Under the pieces are notes generated by a model. It was not told where the DNA came from. It made no database searches and saw only the letters and a program-made list of their open reading frames with translations. Position numbers and translations under genes: made by a program. A stretch of DNA of 60,466 nt from Planctomycetota bacterium (GTDB taxonomy: Bacteria; Planctomycetota; PUPC01; JACPCR01), in contig JAQBXN010000038.1 of the NCBI GenBank assembly GCA_027625095.1, positions 1 through 60,466 of the forward strand, in the 5' to 3' direction. Shown piece by piece: positions 43,608-53,586 of the stretch (position 1 is its first letter; every line of letters starts with the position of its first letter).

Positions 43608-45227
43608 TTAGTAGGCCGGAGGCCCCGAAGGCATCTTTCCGCCCTTTTCGTCCGGAATGTCGCTGACGAGAGCGTCCGTAGTCAGAAGCAGACCGGCAAC
43701 GCTGGCTGCATTCTGCAGGGCAGTGCGTGTAACCTTGGTCGGGTCGATGATGCCAGCAGCGATGAGGTCAGTGTACTTGTCATTCGCTGCATCGTAACCA
43801 AAGCTATAAGCATCCTGGTCAAGGATCTTCTGGACTACGATGGCGCCGTTGACGCCACCGTTTTCGGCGATCATGCGAACAGGCGAAGTGAGGGCACGGC
43901 GAACGATGTCCACCCCAACCTTCTCGTCACCAGAGACACGGACCTTGTCAAGCACTGAAGTAGCGCGAAGGAGAGCTACACCACCACCAGGAAGAATACC
44001 TTCTTCCACTGCGGCGCGAGTTGCATGAAGGGCGTCTTCGACGCGAGCCTTCTTTTCCTTCATTTCCACTTCAGTAGCGGCACCGACGTTGAGCTGAGCA
44101 ACACCACCGGCGAGCTTGGCGAGGCGCTCTTCGAGCTTCTCGCGGTCGTAGTCGGAAGTAGTCGCATCTATTTCACGGCGAATCTGGGCGACGCGACCCT
44201 GGATGGCAGCGGAGGTACCTCCGCCTTCGATGATGGTCGTGTTGTCCTTGGTAACGATGACCCGTTTTGCTCTGCCGAGGTCCTCGATCTGGATATTGGC
44301 AAGCTCGATGCCGAGGTCTGCGAAGATAGCCTCTCCACCGGCGAGGACGGCGATATCTTCGAGCATGGCTTTGCGACGATCACCGAATCCCGGGGCCTTG
44401 ACAGCGACGCAGGAGAACGTGCCACGCAGGCTGTTCACGACCAAAGTGGCGAGAGCTTCGCCTTCAATGTCTTCGGCGATGATCAGAAGCGGCTTACCCG
44501 ACTTGGCAATCTTCTCGAGCAAAGGAATAAGATCCTTAATACCCGAAATCTTCTTCTCATGGACGAGAATGTAAGGATCGTCAAGAGTGGCCTCCATGCT
44601 CTCATGCTTGTTGACGAAATGAGGCGAAATGTAGCCCTTGTCGAACTGCATACCTTCGACCCAGTCCGTAGTGGACTCAAGGCCCTTGCCCTCCTCGACG
44701 GTGATAACGCCATCTTTGCCTACGCGGTGCATGGCATCGGCAATCATCTTTCCGATTTCGGAGTCACCATTGGCTGCAATCGTCCCGACCTGGGCAACTT
44801 CCTTTTTGTCCTTGATCTCCGTGCTGCGGGAGAGCAGCTCCTCGACGATAGCCGTAACAGCTTTGTCGATGCCTCGCTTGAGGTCGATCGGGTTTGCACC
44901 GGCCGCGACATTCTTGAGGCCTTCTTCAAAGATGGCTTCAGCAAGAACGGTCGCTGTGGTCGTGCCGTCGCCGGCAACGTCACTGGTCTTGGAAGCAACT
45001 TCCTTAACCATTTGTGCGCCCATATTTTCGTAGTGATTTTCGAGCTCGATTTCCTTGGCGACCGTCACGCCGTCCTTAGTGACGGTAGGCGCACCAAAGC
45101 TCTTTTCAATAATGACATTTCTTCCCCTGGGGCCGAGGGTAATCTTGACGGCCCGTGCGAGCTTCTTCACGCCATTGCGGACGTGCTCTCTCGCTTCCAT
45201 GTCGAATGACATTTGCTTAGCAGCCAT
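43608..45227 (-). CDS. groEL: Chaperonin GroEL
   Basis: A 539-residue Hsp60 subunit of the ATP-dependent folding chamber. Equatorial, intermediate and apical domains are all present: [17 protein letters not shown] near 30-47, the ATP-binding [16 protein letters not shown] near 83-98, the apical [20 protein letters not shown] near 245-265 and [16 protein letters not shown] near 405-420. The last residues are [11 protein letters not shown] and not the common flexible Gly-Gly-Met repeat. GGAGG precedes the ATG by 4-5 nt. It follows groES with a 93-bp spacer holding two hairpins. It may be the sole copy or one of several: none other is in the window. Confidence 0.98.
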   Translation of the reverse strand: MAAKQMSFDMEAREHVRNGVKKLARAVKITLGPRGRNVIIEKSFGAPTVTKDGVTVAKEIELENHYENMGAQMVKEVASKTSDVAGDGTTTATVLAEAIFEEGLKNVAAGANPIDLKRGIDKAVTAIVEELLSRSTEIKDKKEVAQVGTIAANGDSEIGKMIADAMHRVGKDGVITVEEGKGLESTTDWVEGMQFDKGYISPHFVNKHESMEATLDDPYILVHEKKISGIKDLIPLLEKIAKSGKPLLIIAEDIEGEALATLVVNSLRGTFSCVAVKAPGFGDRRKAMLEDIAVLAGGEAIFADLGIELANIQIEDLGRAKRVIVTKDNTTIIEGGGTSAAIQGRVAQIRREIDATTSDYDREKLEERLAKLAGGVAQLNVGAATEVEMKEKKARVEDALHATRAAVEEGILPGGGVALLRATSVLDKVRVSGDEKVGVDIVRRALTSPVRMIAENGGVNGAIVVQKILDQDAYSFGYDAANDKYTDLIAAGIIDPTKVTRTALQNAASVAGLLLTTDALVSDIPDEKGGKMPSGPPAY

Positions 45228-45269
45228 ATGTTCCTCCGAGTCAGTTGTGTGTGAAACTTAATATCATCA

Positions 45270-45318
45270 GTTCCGCTCCAGAGCGGAACCAAAAAACAAA
45301 GCGCCTGAACCGAGGCGC
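45270..45318 (-). promoter_or_regulatory. Two hairpins between groES and groEL
   Basis: On the minus strand GCGCCT-CGGTTC-AGGCGC (45318-45301) begins 3 nt after the groES stop and is followed by a T-rich tract (TTTGTTTTTT, 45300-45291). A second hairpin GTTCCGCTC-TG-GAGCGGAAC (45289-45270) comes next, then 40 nt to the groEL start. The first looks like a leaky terminator that could lower groEL relative to groES, or an RNA-processing site. Confidence 0.55.
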
Positions 45319-45320
45319 CA

Positions 45321-45614
45321 TTACTTAACGATTCCGAGAACGTCTTCTTCACGCATGACGAGGAATTCGTCGCCGTTGAGCTTGATTTCCGTACCTGCGT
45401 AAGAGCTGAAAATAACGCGGTCGCCCTTGGCAACCTGAAATGCGACTTTTTCGCCGTTATCGAGGACGCGGCCAGCGCCAAGGGCGATGACTTCACCTTC
45501 CTTCGGCTTTTCTTTAGCAGCGTCGGGAAGCACTATGCCTCCAGCCGTCTTAGTTTCGGCCTCGACACGCTTGACGAGAATTCTGTCGCCCAACGGCTTA
45601 ATTTTCTTAGCCAT
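45321..45614 (-). CDS. groES: Co-chaperonin GroES
   Basis: A 97-residue lid subunit of the GroEL chamber. It has [26 protein letters not shown] at the start, the mobile loop near 17-32, and [23 protein letters not shown] and [10 protein letters not shown] near the end. The length is typical. AAGGAG lies 11-12 nt upstream of the ATG. No CIRCE-type inverted repeat (TTAGCACTC/GAGTGCTAA) was found in the 68-bp spacer to the upstream response-regulator gene, so heat-shock control by HrcA is not supported at this site. Cotranscription with the response regulator is possible. Confidence 0.98.
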   Translation of the reverse strand: MAKKIKPLGDRILVKRVEAETKTAGGIVLPDAAKEKPKEGEVIALGAGRVLDNGEKVAFQVAKGDRVIFSSYAGTEIKLNGDEFLVMREEDVLGIVK

Positions 45615-45682
45615 GTTTCGGGTACTCCTTTCAAAAAGATCCCTGTGTGAAAAACTTTGAAATCTGAAAAACTCTTAACCAC

Positions 45683-46075
45683 TTACCCCACCCCTTGCAC
45701 AAACCTTCGAATCATGGTCTCCAGAGAGGCAATGACTCGCTCTTTGGTCAGAGGCTTGGTCACCACATCCGCGGTCGGTTCTTCCAACGCTCGCAGGCGG
45801 TTCGCACTAGCGGCATCACCGGTGACAAAAACGCAAGGCAGCACCCGATCTTCTTCCTGACGAATCTGATACCACGCTTCGTCCCCGGTCATGTCCGGAA
45901 GATTGACATCAAGGATGCACACGTGAATGTGCTCGCTCCTGAAAATCTCCAGAGCTTCACTCCCATCACTAGCGAGGTAGGTCCTGTATCCCCGCAGCTC
46001 AACGACGGCTTGGAGCGAACAACGCACCCCTTCGTCATCATCAGTAATGAGTATTGAATAAGGCTCTTGAACCAT
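45683..46075 (-). CDS. Single-domain response regulator
   Basis: A 130-residue CheY-like receiver without an output domain. The acidic pocket is D12-D13, the phospho-acceptor D56 in ILDVNLPDMTG, the switch Thr T85 in FVTGD and the conserved Lys K107 in TKPLT. All catalytic residues are present. It is a signalling intermediate; its kinase and target are unknown and no kinase gene is nearby. It lies 68 bp upstream of groES in the same direction, which is an unusual neighbour for the chaperonin operon. Confidence 0.93.
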   Translation of the reverse strand: MVQEPYSILITDDDEGVRCSLQAVVELRGYRTYLASDGSEALEIFRSEHIHVCILDVNLPDMTGDEAWYQIRQEEDRVLPCVFVTGDAASANRLRALEEPTADVVTKPLTKERVIASLETMIRRFVQGVG

Positions 46076-46777
46076 GAACGTGTCACAGAACCAGCAAGGA
46101 CACCACTAGCAGAAACACCAAACCAGTAATATCCTCGAACCTACCGGATTTGGCAGACTTACACTAAACTTGGCAGGGGAAGCAAAGGGGATGCCACGCG
46201 GCAAATCAGGGATGGAAGAGGTCTGGAAGAGCAACGGCGTGAGTCATTGATGAAGAGTTTGGGTCAATGGGATTTTGGAAAGCTTGGTTGGATTAACTAA
46301 TTTTGGGGCAATAATTTAGGGATTAATCAGCCGTTAGAACAGGTCGGGGATGGACGAATGATTCTCTAAATCCACCTGCGATCACAGATGGTTTTTAGGC
46401 AATGACCGCTGTCAAACTGGCAGATGGATTTGTGAGTCTAGACAGGGACCGCCGCTCCTGGAAAGAAAACCGAAAGAGATTCTCTGGTTCCTGCTCAAGC
46501 AAGAATCACGACCTCTGAACAGGCCTGTCTACCCGCGCCCGGTGCAGTCCTTTCGCCCGCTTCAGCCCAGCGGGGAAGAACTCGCCATCGCAATTGAACA
46601 CATTAGCGCAATGGAACTCTGGAGAATGGAAATGTTGACCCGGAGAAACTGGCTCAACTGATTGAGGAGAATGTCTGGATGGCCGGACGACACTCAACCT
46701 GCCAAAGATTGACTGGACGAATCAGGGTGGGCAGCTTCGATAATTCCGATTTGGAGCCCGAACTGCTACACCTGGCA
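46076..46777. other. Gene-free gap of 700 bases
   Basis: No convincing gene, RNA or hairpin was found. Codon use across 46518-46661 on the plus strand reads as a stretch with protein-like composition (VYPRPVQSFRPLQPSGEEL), but it lacks a start and a ribosome binding site. It could be a gene remnant. The promoter of the response regulator should lie at the left edge. Confidence 0.4.
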
Positions 46778-48025
46778 TCAGTCCAGTATTGGGGCTTGCT
46801 CGATGAGCTTCAGCTTCGTTCCGCCCTGGATGGCTTTCACTCTGGCTACGGCGTCTTTTACTTTGGCTTCGCCGTTCTGTATTCCATATTCGAGGCCGAA
46901 CTTTATAGATTCGCCGGATTTGAGTTTGGGCACACGTCCAAACTTGCGTTCAACGCGGCGATTAAATGGATAACCGGTACCTGGCTCAAGACCGCTGACA
47001 TACCCGTCTGCTGCTGCCGCTGTGTTCTTCCACACTGTAAGGTATGGTAACTCTTTCGTTGACCAGGTGATCGTAGACGAGCGATCAGCGGCCGCGTTGT
47101 GGATCATCACCATGGATTTTCCCTCGCTGTCCGAGATTGGTTCATAGAGATAGACCTCCTCGATGAACCCCTTTGTAGGGCCTTCGAAAGTCTCATGTTT
47201 GTCTACTGCCTTCGCCGCGTGCTCATTCATCGGGGCGACACTTTTTGCAGCCACGATCACTCGCGCGCCCTTCTCGAGCAACGGCGAACCATAGTTGCCG
47301 TGATAAATCATCTGCATTTCCTGATCGAAAGCGCCGAGATTTGTAATCACGTCATTGATTTGAAATGAATTTGACCCCGGGATCGTTGAAATCTCAGCAA
47401 CCATTTTGAGTTTGGGGCCGTAGAAGAACTTTTCATAAAGAACCCCTCGAACACGAATTCGATACGGCGCGATGAGATCCACAATTACTTCAACTTCAGA
47501 AGCGGGAATGTTCCCAATCTTTCCATGCAGAGTGAGATCCATCGATGCTTTGTCGCCGGTGTTATTGATGAACTCGTCTTTCCCTGGATGCCCGGCGAAT
47601 TCCAGCCCGCAGCGAACCAGCCACTCGTTAAACCCCTCCAACCAACCGAGGCCACCACGGCTCTGGAGATTCACATACTGAGGATGCACAATATCTGTTG
47701 TCGGAGAATCCCAACCGAGCCGCACGTCACCGGATTTCACGTCAAAGACACTCATCCCCCGGGTCGGAATCACAACGATAGAGAGTTCACCATTGTCGAC
47801 AGTCACAAGGTCGACACCTTCCGAACGTCCACCTTTCAGCGTTTTCTTGGTTACTGACCATTTCCCGGAAGTTGGAACATCCTGGTCGGTGAGCTTCCAC
47901 GTTTTCTCGTTCACGTTTTCTGATGAACTGATCAAAAGCTTTCGAAATTGCTTGCCATTGTCTGCCATAATCGTGGAGGTAAGCGCAAGCAGGGAAAGGG
48001 TGGTTAGACAGTTTAGCCTTTTCAT
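46778..48025 (-). CDS. Secreted DUF4432 (aldose-epimerase-fold) protein
   Basis: A 415-residue protein with a signal peptide (about 1-20) and a galactose-mutarotase-like beta-sandwich typical of DUF4432. The N-terminal third has LSIVVIPTRGMSVFDVKSGDVRLGWDSPT; the middle GLEFAGHPGKDEF and DLTLHGKIGNIPASEV; the last part RDGKSMVMIH-like strands and YPFNRRVERKFGRVPKLKSGES. The family binds or isomerises sugars, mostly unknown. The ATG at 48025 has GGAGG 5 nt upstream, so the longer frame to 48112 is not used. It is the last gene of a three-gene minus-strand cluster. Confidence 0.87.
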   Translation of the reverse strand: MKRLNCLTTLSLLALTSTIMADNGKQFRKLLISSSENVNEKTWKLTDQDVPTSGKWSVTKKTLKGGRSEGVDLVTVDNGELSIVVIPTRGMSVFDVKSGDVRLGWDSPTTDIVHPQYVNLQSRGGLGWLEGFNEWLVRCGLEFAGHPGKDEFINNTGDKASMDLTLHGKIGNIPASEVEVIVDLIAPYRIRVRGVLYEKFFYGPKLKMVAEISTIPGSNSFQINDVITNLGAFDQEMQMIYHGNYGSPLLEKGARVIVAAKSVAPMNEHAAKAVDKHETFEGPTKGFIEEVYLYEPISDSEGKSMVMIHNAAADRSSTITWSTKELPYLTVWKNTAAAADGYVSGLEPGTGYPFNRRVERKFGRVPKLKSGESIKFGLEYGIQNGEAKVKDAVARVKAIQGGTKLKLIEQAPILD

Positions 48026-48151
48026 TATGCCTCCTTGAGTCTGTAAAATTATGTGGCCGTCCACTTTGCGACGGGCACGACAATCACGCAAGCAAGCTTC
48101 CCATCGCCACAATCGCCGGACTTGAGATCCCCACGAACAAACTTTGCGTGG

Positions 48152-49006
48152 CTAAGAATCCAGATACTGCTTTTCCACCAGATATCTTCTCAATGCATCT
48201 CGCCAATTCGGCAACGGTTTACGTGAATTCTTGCTTTCCAGAGCAGTAAATCGAGGGCGAGGGGCGATCGGTCCGAATTCCTCCAGTGACACTTCTTCGA
48301 GCCTCACATCCCGCCCGAGCAATTGAAATATCTCTCTCGCCCATTCCGCCCAGGTACAATGACCTGAATTAACAACGTGTTGAATTCCGACAGCATCTGA
48401 ATCAGCCAATGAAAGGCAAATCTCGGCCAGGTCCCTGGTATAGGTCGGTGAAAGGGTCTGATCATTGACGCCTCTTAATTCGCTGCGCTCACCTGACAAG
48501 CGCACCATTGTCTCGACGAAATTGCCGCCTTTCTCACGACTCCCGGCAGCCCCGTAAAGTCCGGAAGTCCGAATAACCAAGGCATTGGAGCAGTACGAAA
48601 GCGCAAACCGCTCGCCGGCCAGTTTGCTGGTGCCATACACATTGATCGGGTCTGCCGGGTCATCCTCAAAATACGGACTCCCTTTGCTCCCTGAAAAAAC
48701 ATAATCCGTGCTGATATGAACCAAACGTACCCTGTTGGATTCACAGGCACGGGCGACATTCAAAACTCCATTAGCATTCACATCGAATGCGGACAGCACA
48801 TCAGATTCGCATGCATCCACGTCGCAGCGGGCCGCGGTGTTGAAGACGACATCCGGTTTCAGCTCCTGCATGGCTTGATTCACGGCAAGAACAGAAGTCA
48901 CATCAAGCTCAGCCCTGCCACCGAACTGAATTACCTCCTGATCTCCGGACGCTCGTAGTAAATCTCTGCCAAGCTGTCCGTTCGCTCCAATGATCAGACT
49001 CTTCAT
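48152..49006 (-). CDS. rfbD: dTDP-4-dehydrorhamnose reductase-like protein
   Basis: A 284-residue extended SDR that reduces dTDP-4-keto-6-deoxyhexose with NAD(P)H in dTDP-L-rhamnose synthesis, or a close relative. The Rossmann loop is GANGQLGRDL (residues 7-16), the catalytic serine/threonine region VHISTDYVFSGS near 103-112 and the active-site YGTSKLAGE near 128. QTLSPTYTRDLAEICLSL near 190 also fits RfbD. No other dTDP-rhamnose genes (rfbA/B/C) are nearby. Only 4 bp separate it from the upstream DUF255 gene, so they share a transcript. Confidence 0.9.
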   Translation of the reverse strand: MKSLIIGANGQLGRDLLRASGDQEVIQFGGRAELDVTSVLAVNQAMQELKPDVVFNTAARCDVDACESDVLSAFDVNANGVLNVARACESNRVRLVHISTDYVFSGSKGSPYFEDDPADPINVYGTSKLAGERFALSYCSNALVIRTSGLYGAAGSREKGGNFVETMVRLSGERSELRGVNDQTLSPTYTRDLAEICLSLADSDAVGIQHVVNSGHCTWAEWAREIFQLLGRDVRLEEVSLEEFGPIAPRPRFTALESKNSRKPLPNWRDALRRYLVEKQYLDS

Positions 49007-49010
49007 TAAA

Positions 49011-51218
49011 TCAATCCTTCAACTGCTTCTTCAGGGCCGCCGCGTCAGTGACCGGCAACTTACAAGCATAATTCTGGCAAACATAGGCAGTCGCTTTGCC
49101 GTCGCTGAGTGATTTTTCGGCCAGCAGAGGAAAGCGCTTTTGCAATTCCTTTGCATTTTCCATGTCCGGGTCAATAAAGGCGATGATCTTGTTCGGGATA
49201 TAGAGATCGTGCACCGTGCTCAGCAATTCGTCTACACCCTCAGAGTTGAGTTTTCCGACCAACGCTATCTCTTTGGGTGTGGATAAGTAAAAATCTGCTG
49301 CACATATCATGGTTGTAAATCCACGAGGCGAATACCCCATCATCTCGGAAAAAGATTTAAGTGTTCGTTCCGCCTTCTCCCGATAGCCCTTGTTGTCGGT
49401 GAAAAAAGCGAGACGCAACATGTTCCAGACTGCCACAGAGTTGCCTGATGGAATTGCGCCCTCGTATGGCTTTTTCGACCGTGTGATGAGTTCTTCGTGG
49501 TCATCCGAGGTGAAATAAAAGCCAGCCTCTTTCTCATCCCAGAAATGCTTCAAGAGCGCTTCATTAAGTGCGATGGCTGAGTCCATATATTCCAGTTTAA
49601 ATGTGGCTTCATAGAGGCCAATTAAAGCGTCAATGGTGTAAGCGTAATCGTCTAGATATGCGTTCAGCTTGCTCTCACCCTTCCTGTAAGTCACGAGCAG
49701 GCGGTCTCCCTTTCGCTGTTTCTCCATAACGAATTTCATGGCCCGTTCGGCAGCCGCGAGATAACGCTTTTCGCCCAGTACCTGATACCCCTTCACAAAG
49801 GAACGAATCATCAGGGAGTTCCAGGCAGTCAGCACTTTATCATCGAGGAAAGGCCACTCACGCTTAACCCGCACTTCCATCAGTTTCTGCTTACAAGCCT
49901 CACGCCTGGCCTCAGCCTGCTCGAACGAGAGACCGTGCTTCTTTGCTGCCTGCTCAATCGGCATCACAACATTGAGAATATTGTGACCTTCAAAATTGCC
50001 GCCCTCAGTCACACCATAGTGGTCAATAATAAAGACGGCATCTTCCCCGAGAATCTTTTCTATCTGGTCCTTTGACCAAATATAGAACAAACCTTCTTCA
50101 CCTTCGCTGTCAGCATCCAACGCCGAGTAGAAACCACCCGTTTCACTGTCCTTCATCTCGCGAAGAACCCATTCAAATATTTCGACCGCGATCCGGCGGT
50201 AAAGCGGATTCTTTGTGACCTGATAAGCGTCGAGATAAATCGACGATAGTAGCGCGTTGTCATACAGCATTTTTTCAAAGTGCGGCACAAGCCACTGGGC
50301 ATCGACTGAATAACGATGAAAACCGCCCCCGACTTGATCATACATGCCCCCCCCCGCCATCTTCTTCAGGGTGTGCTCGACCATTTGCAATTGCTTGGGA
50401 TCCTTTGATCGCGAATGCTCACGCAAAATGACTTGGAGGGTCATGCTGGGTGGAAATTTGGGCGCGCCGCCGAAGCCGCCTTCTATGGGATCAAACGACC
50501 GCTCAAATTGTAAAACAGCTTCTCTTAGCAGATCCGGTTTCAATGCACTCGGTTCACTCTTCACCTGGCTCTGCTGGCGAATAGCATCGGTCAGCCGCTG
50601 GGCGTCTTCGCTGATTGCCTCTTTCTTTTCTTTCCAGACCTTGCCAACATTTGCCACCAGCATCAGGAAATGTTTCTTGGGAAAATACGTTCCTGCATAA
50701 AATGGGCGGCCGTCCGGCATCAGGAAAACGCTGTTTGGCCAACCGCCGCGCTGGGTAATGAGTTGAGTGGCGCTCATGTAGATGTCGTCCACATCCGGAC
50801 GCTCTTCACGGTCGACTTTTATGCAAACAAAAAATTCGTTCAATGCCGCTCCGACCTCTTCAGTTTCAAAACTCTCCCGCTCCATCACGTGGCACCAATG
50901 GCAGGCGGAATATCCGACGCTCAAGAAAATTGGTTTGTTCTCCTTTTTCGCTTTCTCAAAAGCTGCCTTACCCCACGGATACCAATCCACTGGATTCCCC
51001 GCGTGTTGCAATAGGTATGGGCTTCGTTCAAAAACCAGCCTGTTGAATTCCTTGCCCCCGTCCTCGGGCAATTTTTTGATCTCGTCGGGGGATGGTATGG
51101 GTTTACGCTCATGTTTTTGTGTTGCTTCTTCCGCCTTGCATTGTGCTATTCCTAAAACAAATGCCAAAAGAAGGTGGCCGCACAAAAGTGATGTGAATCT
51201 GTCATTGAAAGAATGCAT
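49011..51218 (-). CDS. Secreted DUF255 thioredoxin-fold protein (YyaL/SPATA20 type)
   Basis: A 735-residue protein. A signal peptide (about 1-29) precedes a thioredoxin-like N-domain with [18 protein letters not shown], containing a CxxC (C106, C109), and then a six-hairpin (alpha/alpha)6 glycosidase-like domain from about 240 to 620. [17 protein letters not shown] near 455-470 and [17 protein letters not shown] near 590 are typical of the family. The role is unproven; a redox or glycan-related function is proposed for relatives. It is the first gene of the minus-strand trio with the RfbD-like and DUF4432 genes. Confidence 0.93.
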   Translation of the reverse strand: MHSFNDRFTSLLCGHLLLAFVLGIAQCKAEEATQKHERKPIPSPDEIKKLPEDGGKEFNRLVFERSPYLLQHAGNPVDWYPWGKAAFEKAKKENKPIFLSVGYSACHWCHVMERESFETEEVGAALNEFFVCIKVDREERPDVDDIYMSATQLITQRGGWPNSVFLMPDGRPFYAGTYFPKKHFLMLVANVGKVWKEKKEAISEDAQRLTDAIRQQSQVKSEPSALKPDLLREAVLQFERSFDPIEGGFGGAPKFPPSMTLQVILREHSRSKDPKQLQMVEHTLKKMAGGGMYDQVGGGFHRYSVDAQWLVPHFEKMLYDNALLSSIYLDAYQVTKNPLYRRIAVEIFEWVLREMKDSETGGFYSALDADSEGEEGLFYIWSKDQIEKILGEDAVFIIDHYGVTEGGNFEGHNILNVVMPIEQAAKKHGLSFEQAEARREACKQKLMEVRVKREWPFLDDKVLTAWNSLMIRSFVKGYQVLGEKRYLAAAERAMKFVMEKQRKGDRLLVTYRKGESKLNAYLDDYAYTIDALIGLYEATFKLEYMDSAIALNEALLKHFWDEKEAGFYFTSDDHEELITRSKKPYEGAIPSGNSVAVWNMLRLAFFTDNKGYREKAERTLKSFSEMMGYSPRGFTTMICAADFYLSTPKEIALVGKLNSEGVDELLSTVHDLYIPNKIIAFIDPDMENAKELQKRFPLLAEKSLSDGKATAYVCQNYACKLPVTDAAALKKQLKD

Positions 51219-51343
51219 GAATACTCCGGATGCTGTGCTGGTAAAGTTTGTCGCTGAAAAGTTCTGTTGTCTGCCTGCAACTTTCTATAGTCTAAGCCTC
51301 GCCTCCATAATTACAGATGCATATTGATGCCATTGGCTTGCCC

Positions 51344-51480
51344 CAAGACTGTTCAGTTAAGCCCGTCGAAATTGTTCGGGAGATGTTGGAGTGAGCGGTT
51401 TAGCACCTGTTTGGGAAGGCCTGAACGCCCCACTCCAAAATCCTGACCTCGCGATGGAGTGCCTTAACTGGACAGTCTTG
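51344..51480. repeat. 137-bp MITE-like element with inverted termini
   Basis: The ends are imperfect inverted repeats of about 20 bp: CAAGACTGTTCAGTTAAGC (51344-51362) and GCCTTAACTGGACAGTCTTG (51461-51480), which differ at two positions. Inside lies a second perfect 8-bp inverted repeat, TTGGAGTG (51386-51393) with CACTCCAA (51431-51438). There is no coding frame. It sits in the divergent gap between the DUF255 gene and the damaged carbohydrate-active genes. Confidence 0.65.
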
Positions 51481-51563
51481 CCAGTAAGGCCTCATCATGG
51501 ATGTTTACCGTTTTGAAAACAACCATGCGAACTTCAAAATGACTGCAAAGCGGGTGATTCCTG

Positions 51564-51594
51564 GGAGCGCCGGCCAAGCGACGAAGGTCGCTCC
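51564..51594. repeat. GC-rich hairpin of REP type
   Basis: GGAGCG and CGCTCC flank an inner AGCGAC-GAAG-GTCGCT stem (51577-51592). The pattern (GGAGCGcc...AGCGACGAAGGTCGCTCC) resembles repetitive palindromes spread in other genomes. No T-tract follows. Confidence 0.5.
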
Positions 51595-51915
51595 TACTGC
51601 CGACAAGCCGCTGGCCTGCCCGAATTGCGGGCCTCAGACAGTAAGAAGGGAAACTGGGTATCGGGTTGACTCGGGCAGACACCAGATGTTGTTTTTTGTT
51701 TTCTGTATAGTCGATGTCCTCACCCTCAGTTGAAGCCGGATGCCCTTTCACGTTGGGCCTGAGCGACTCACTCCGGAGTTGAGATGATACGTGCCTGAAC
51801 CAGTATGCAGATATCCTGCCACCACTCCCTTGAATCTATCAGCCAACTGATCCTTCCTCTCTTCACATCGGCAAGCATTTTTTTTCACATATTCCGTGAA
51901 GTAAACTTTTTTGAG

Positions 51916-53061
51916 ATGGAAATGAAACCCCTGACTATTGCAGATTCGAACGGCATCGTCTTGAGACATGCCACGGATAATGACCTCGCGCCAATCGACG
52001 ATGTGCCCTGGGAATTCTGCCTGGCCGAATGGAATGCGCAGTTCATCGGCGATTCTGCATACCGCATCAGCGAGCAGGAGAAGACCAATTTACGATGGGA
52101 GGCGAAGGAGTTCAGTTCCGGCCGACTGTGGCACCGCTGGGACTATCCCCATCCAGTCGGCTCGAGAGATTTCGATGAGCGATACCCGATTTTCGCCCGA
52201 TACCTCACAGACAACTGGCGCGCCTTCCGGACCTGGGGCCTATCCGCAACCTCTCCCTGGGAGCATGGCATCTTCTGGAAGCTGCAAGACGGCGTGGACA
52301 AGGGGCGGCAGGAAATCGAAGTGGACTGGGAAAAGCTCCAGCGTCCGGGTTTCAGCCCGGACTACATCGAAGAGCGATACGAAAGGATGGATTTAGCCTT
52401 CAAGCATTCCGACTGGATTCCGACCGAAGCCGCGAAGGCTCTGATTCTCAACAACGGTCCGCTGCTGGCTTACATCGGCGGCAAGCCAGGAAGCTTCACC
52501 AGCAAGGACCATAACTTTCTCTCTGGAGAGACACTCGTAAAGCAACTCATCGTGATCAATAACTCGCGCGTTCCTACGACGTGCGATTATGAGTGGACAC
52601 TCTCACTTCCTCAGTCAGTCATGAAGAAGGAAAACGTTCGTGTGGAGACCGGAAATCAGGCGCGGATTCCAATCATTGTGCCTCTGCCTGAAGACCTGCC
52701 GGCCGACTCGTACCGGCTCAAGATGACAGCCCGGTTCAGTTCAGGTGAAACTCAGGAGGACGAATTTGCTATTCACGTTCTGCCGCGCACGCCCCCGGTT
52801 CGAGGAACCGCCAAGACCGCCCTCTTCGATCCCCTGGGAGAAACTGGCACTCTGTTACGTGAGATTGGTATTCGTTCCCAAAGTGTGAATGCAGGCGACG
52901 ATCTGACCTCTTCTGAATTGCTTATTGTGGGTAAAGGCGCCCTCACCATCAGCGGACTGTTTCCGACATCAAGAACTATGGACCCGTTGACTTCGAGAAT
53001 CCAAAATTTAAGTACAAGTGGCCTGACTATATTGAGAACGGTTTCTATTGGATTGCCTTAA
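51916..53061 (+). pseudogene. N-terminally truncated glycoside-hydrolase-like fragment
   Basis: The frame encodes the middle of a large secreted carbohydrate-active protein. EFCLAEWNAQFIGDSAYRIS and LWHRWDYPHPVG look like the later part of a clan GH-A catalytic barrel, with a possible nucleophile Glu in LAEWN. It is followed by a beta-sandwich domain (KQLIVINNSRVPTTCDYEWTL and beyond) and an SSELLIVGKGALTISG segment that normally leads to further C-terminal parts. There is no signal peptide, and the first half of the barrel is absent. After codon 380 or so (near 52,960) the frame becomes compositionally odd and ends at 53061. I read it as a truncated gene. Confidence 0.6.
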
Positions 53062-53558
53062 CAGACCGCCTCATACGCCAGGACAGCGGAGAGGAATTCT
53101 GGCATCGATTCCGGAAGGCCAGTATTGACTCCGATGACCACGTCGGTGTGACGCGGCCGGTCTATTTCGCTTACATGAATCCGAATCCACATCCCGATTA
53201 CCAACGAGAAAGACCAACGCCACTCTGGATCAAGGGCGTTCCGGGGATGCTCAGGTGCTGGGACGGGAAAGTATGGCACAAGACCAAATGGAATTGGGAA
53301 AGGGCCTTCACATATCAACAGGATCAGTGGTATTCCCTGGAGATCGAAAAGTCCGCGGGCGCGTTGGTCATGCGTGGATTCGACTCCAGGGGAACACTGC
53401 TGGAAGGCATGGAAACGGTGCCAGTCCCGTTGGACGAGATTTTCGGGATGGGAAAGGCTGCCACGAAGGATGAATGGGCCTACATTGGTGAACCGCATGT
53501 CGACAGCTATAAAGGCGAGGCATGGGTGGATGAGATCCAACTGTGGGTGAAGAAATGA
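52935..53558 (+). pseudogene. C-terminal fragment of a secreted protein, no start
   Basis: This second frame is open from 52935, right after the first fragment loses sense, and runs SDIKNYGPVDFENPKF... YWIALTDRLIRQDSGEEFW through YFAYMNPNPHPDYQRERPTP to a DEIQLWVKK end. It looks like the last two thirds of a jelly-roll (concanavalin-like) domain, with many Trp and Tyr. No start with a ribosome binding site lies near 52935, although an internal ATG at 53148 exists. The junction with the preceding fragment looks like a deletion between two genes and not a plain frameshift, because the sequence on either side belongs to different domains. Confidence 0.55.
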
Positions 53559-53586
53559 TGTCTCGATACAAATGTTGGAGTTACCA

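Noticed and set aside
45615..45682. Possible CIRCE operator upstream of groES
   Set aside because: No TTAGCACTC...GAGTGCTAA pair is present in the spacer.
46518..46661. Protein-like reading stretch on the plus strand
   Set aside because: No start or ribosome binding site; could be a remnant but too short to name.
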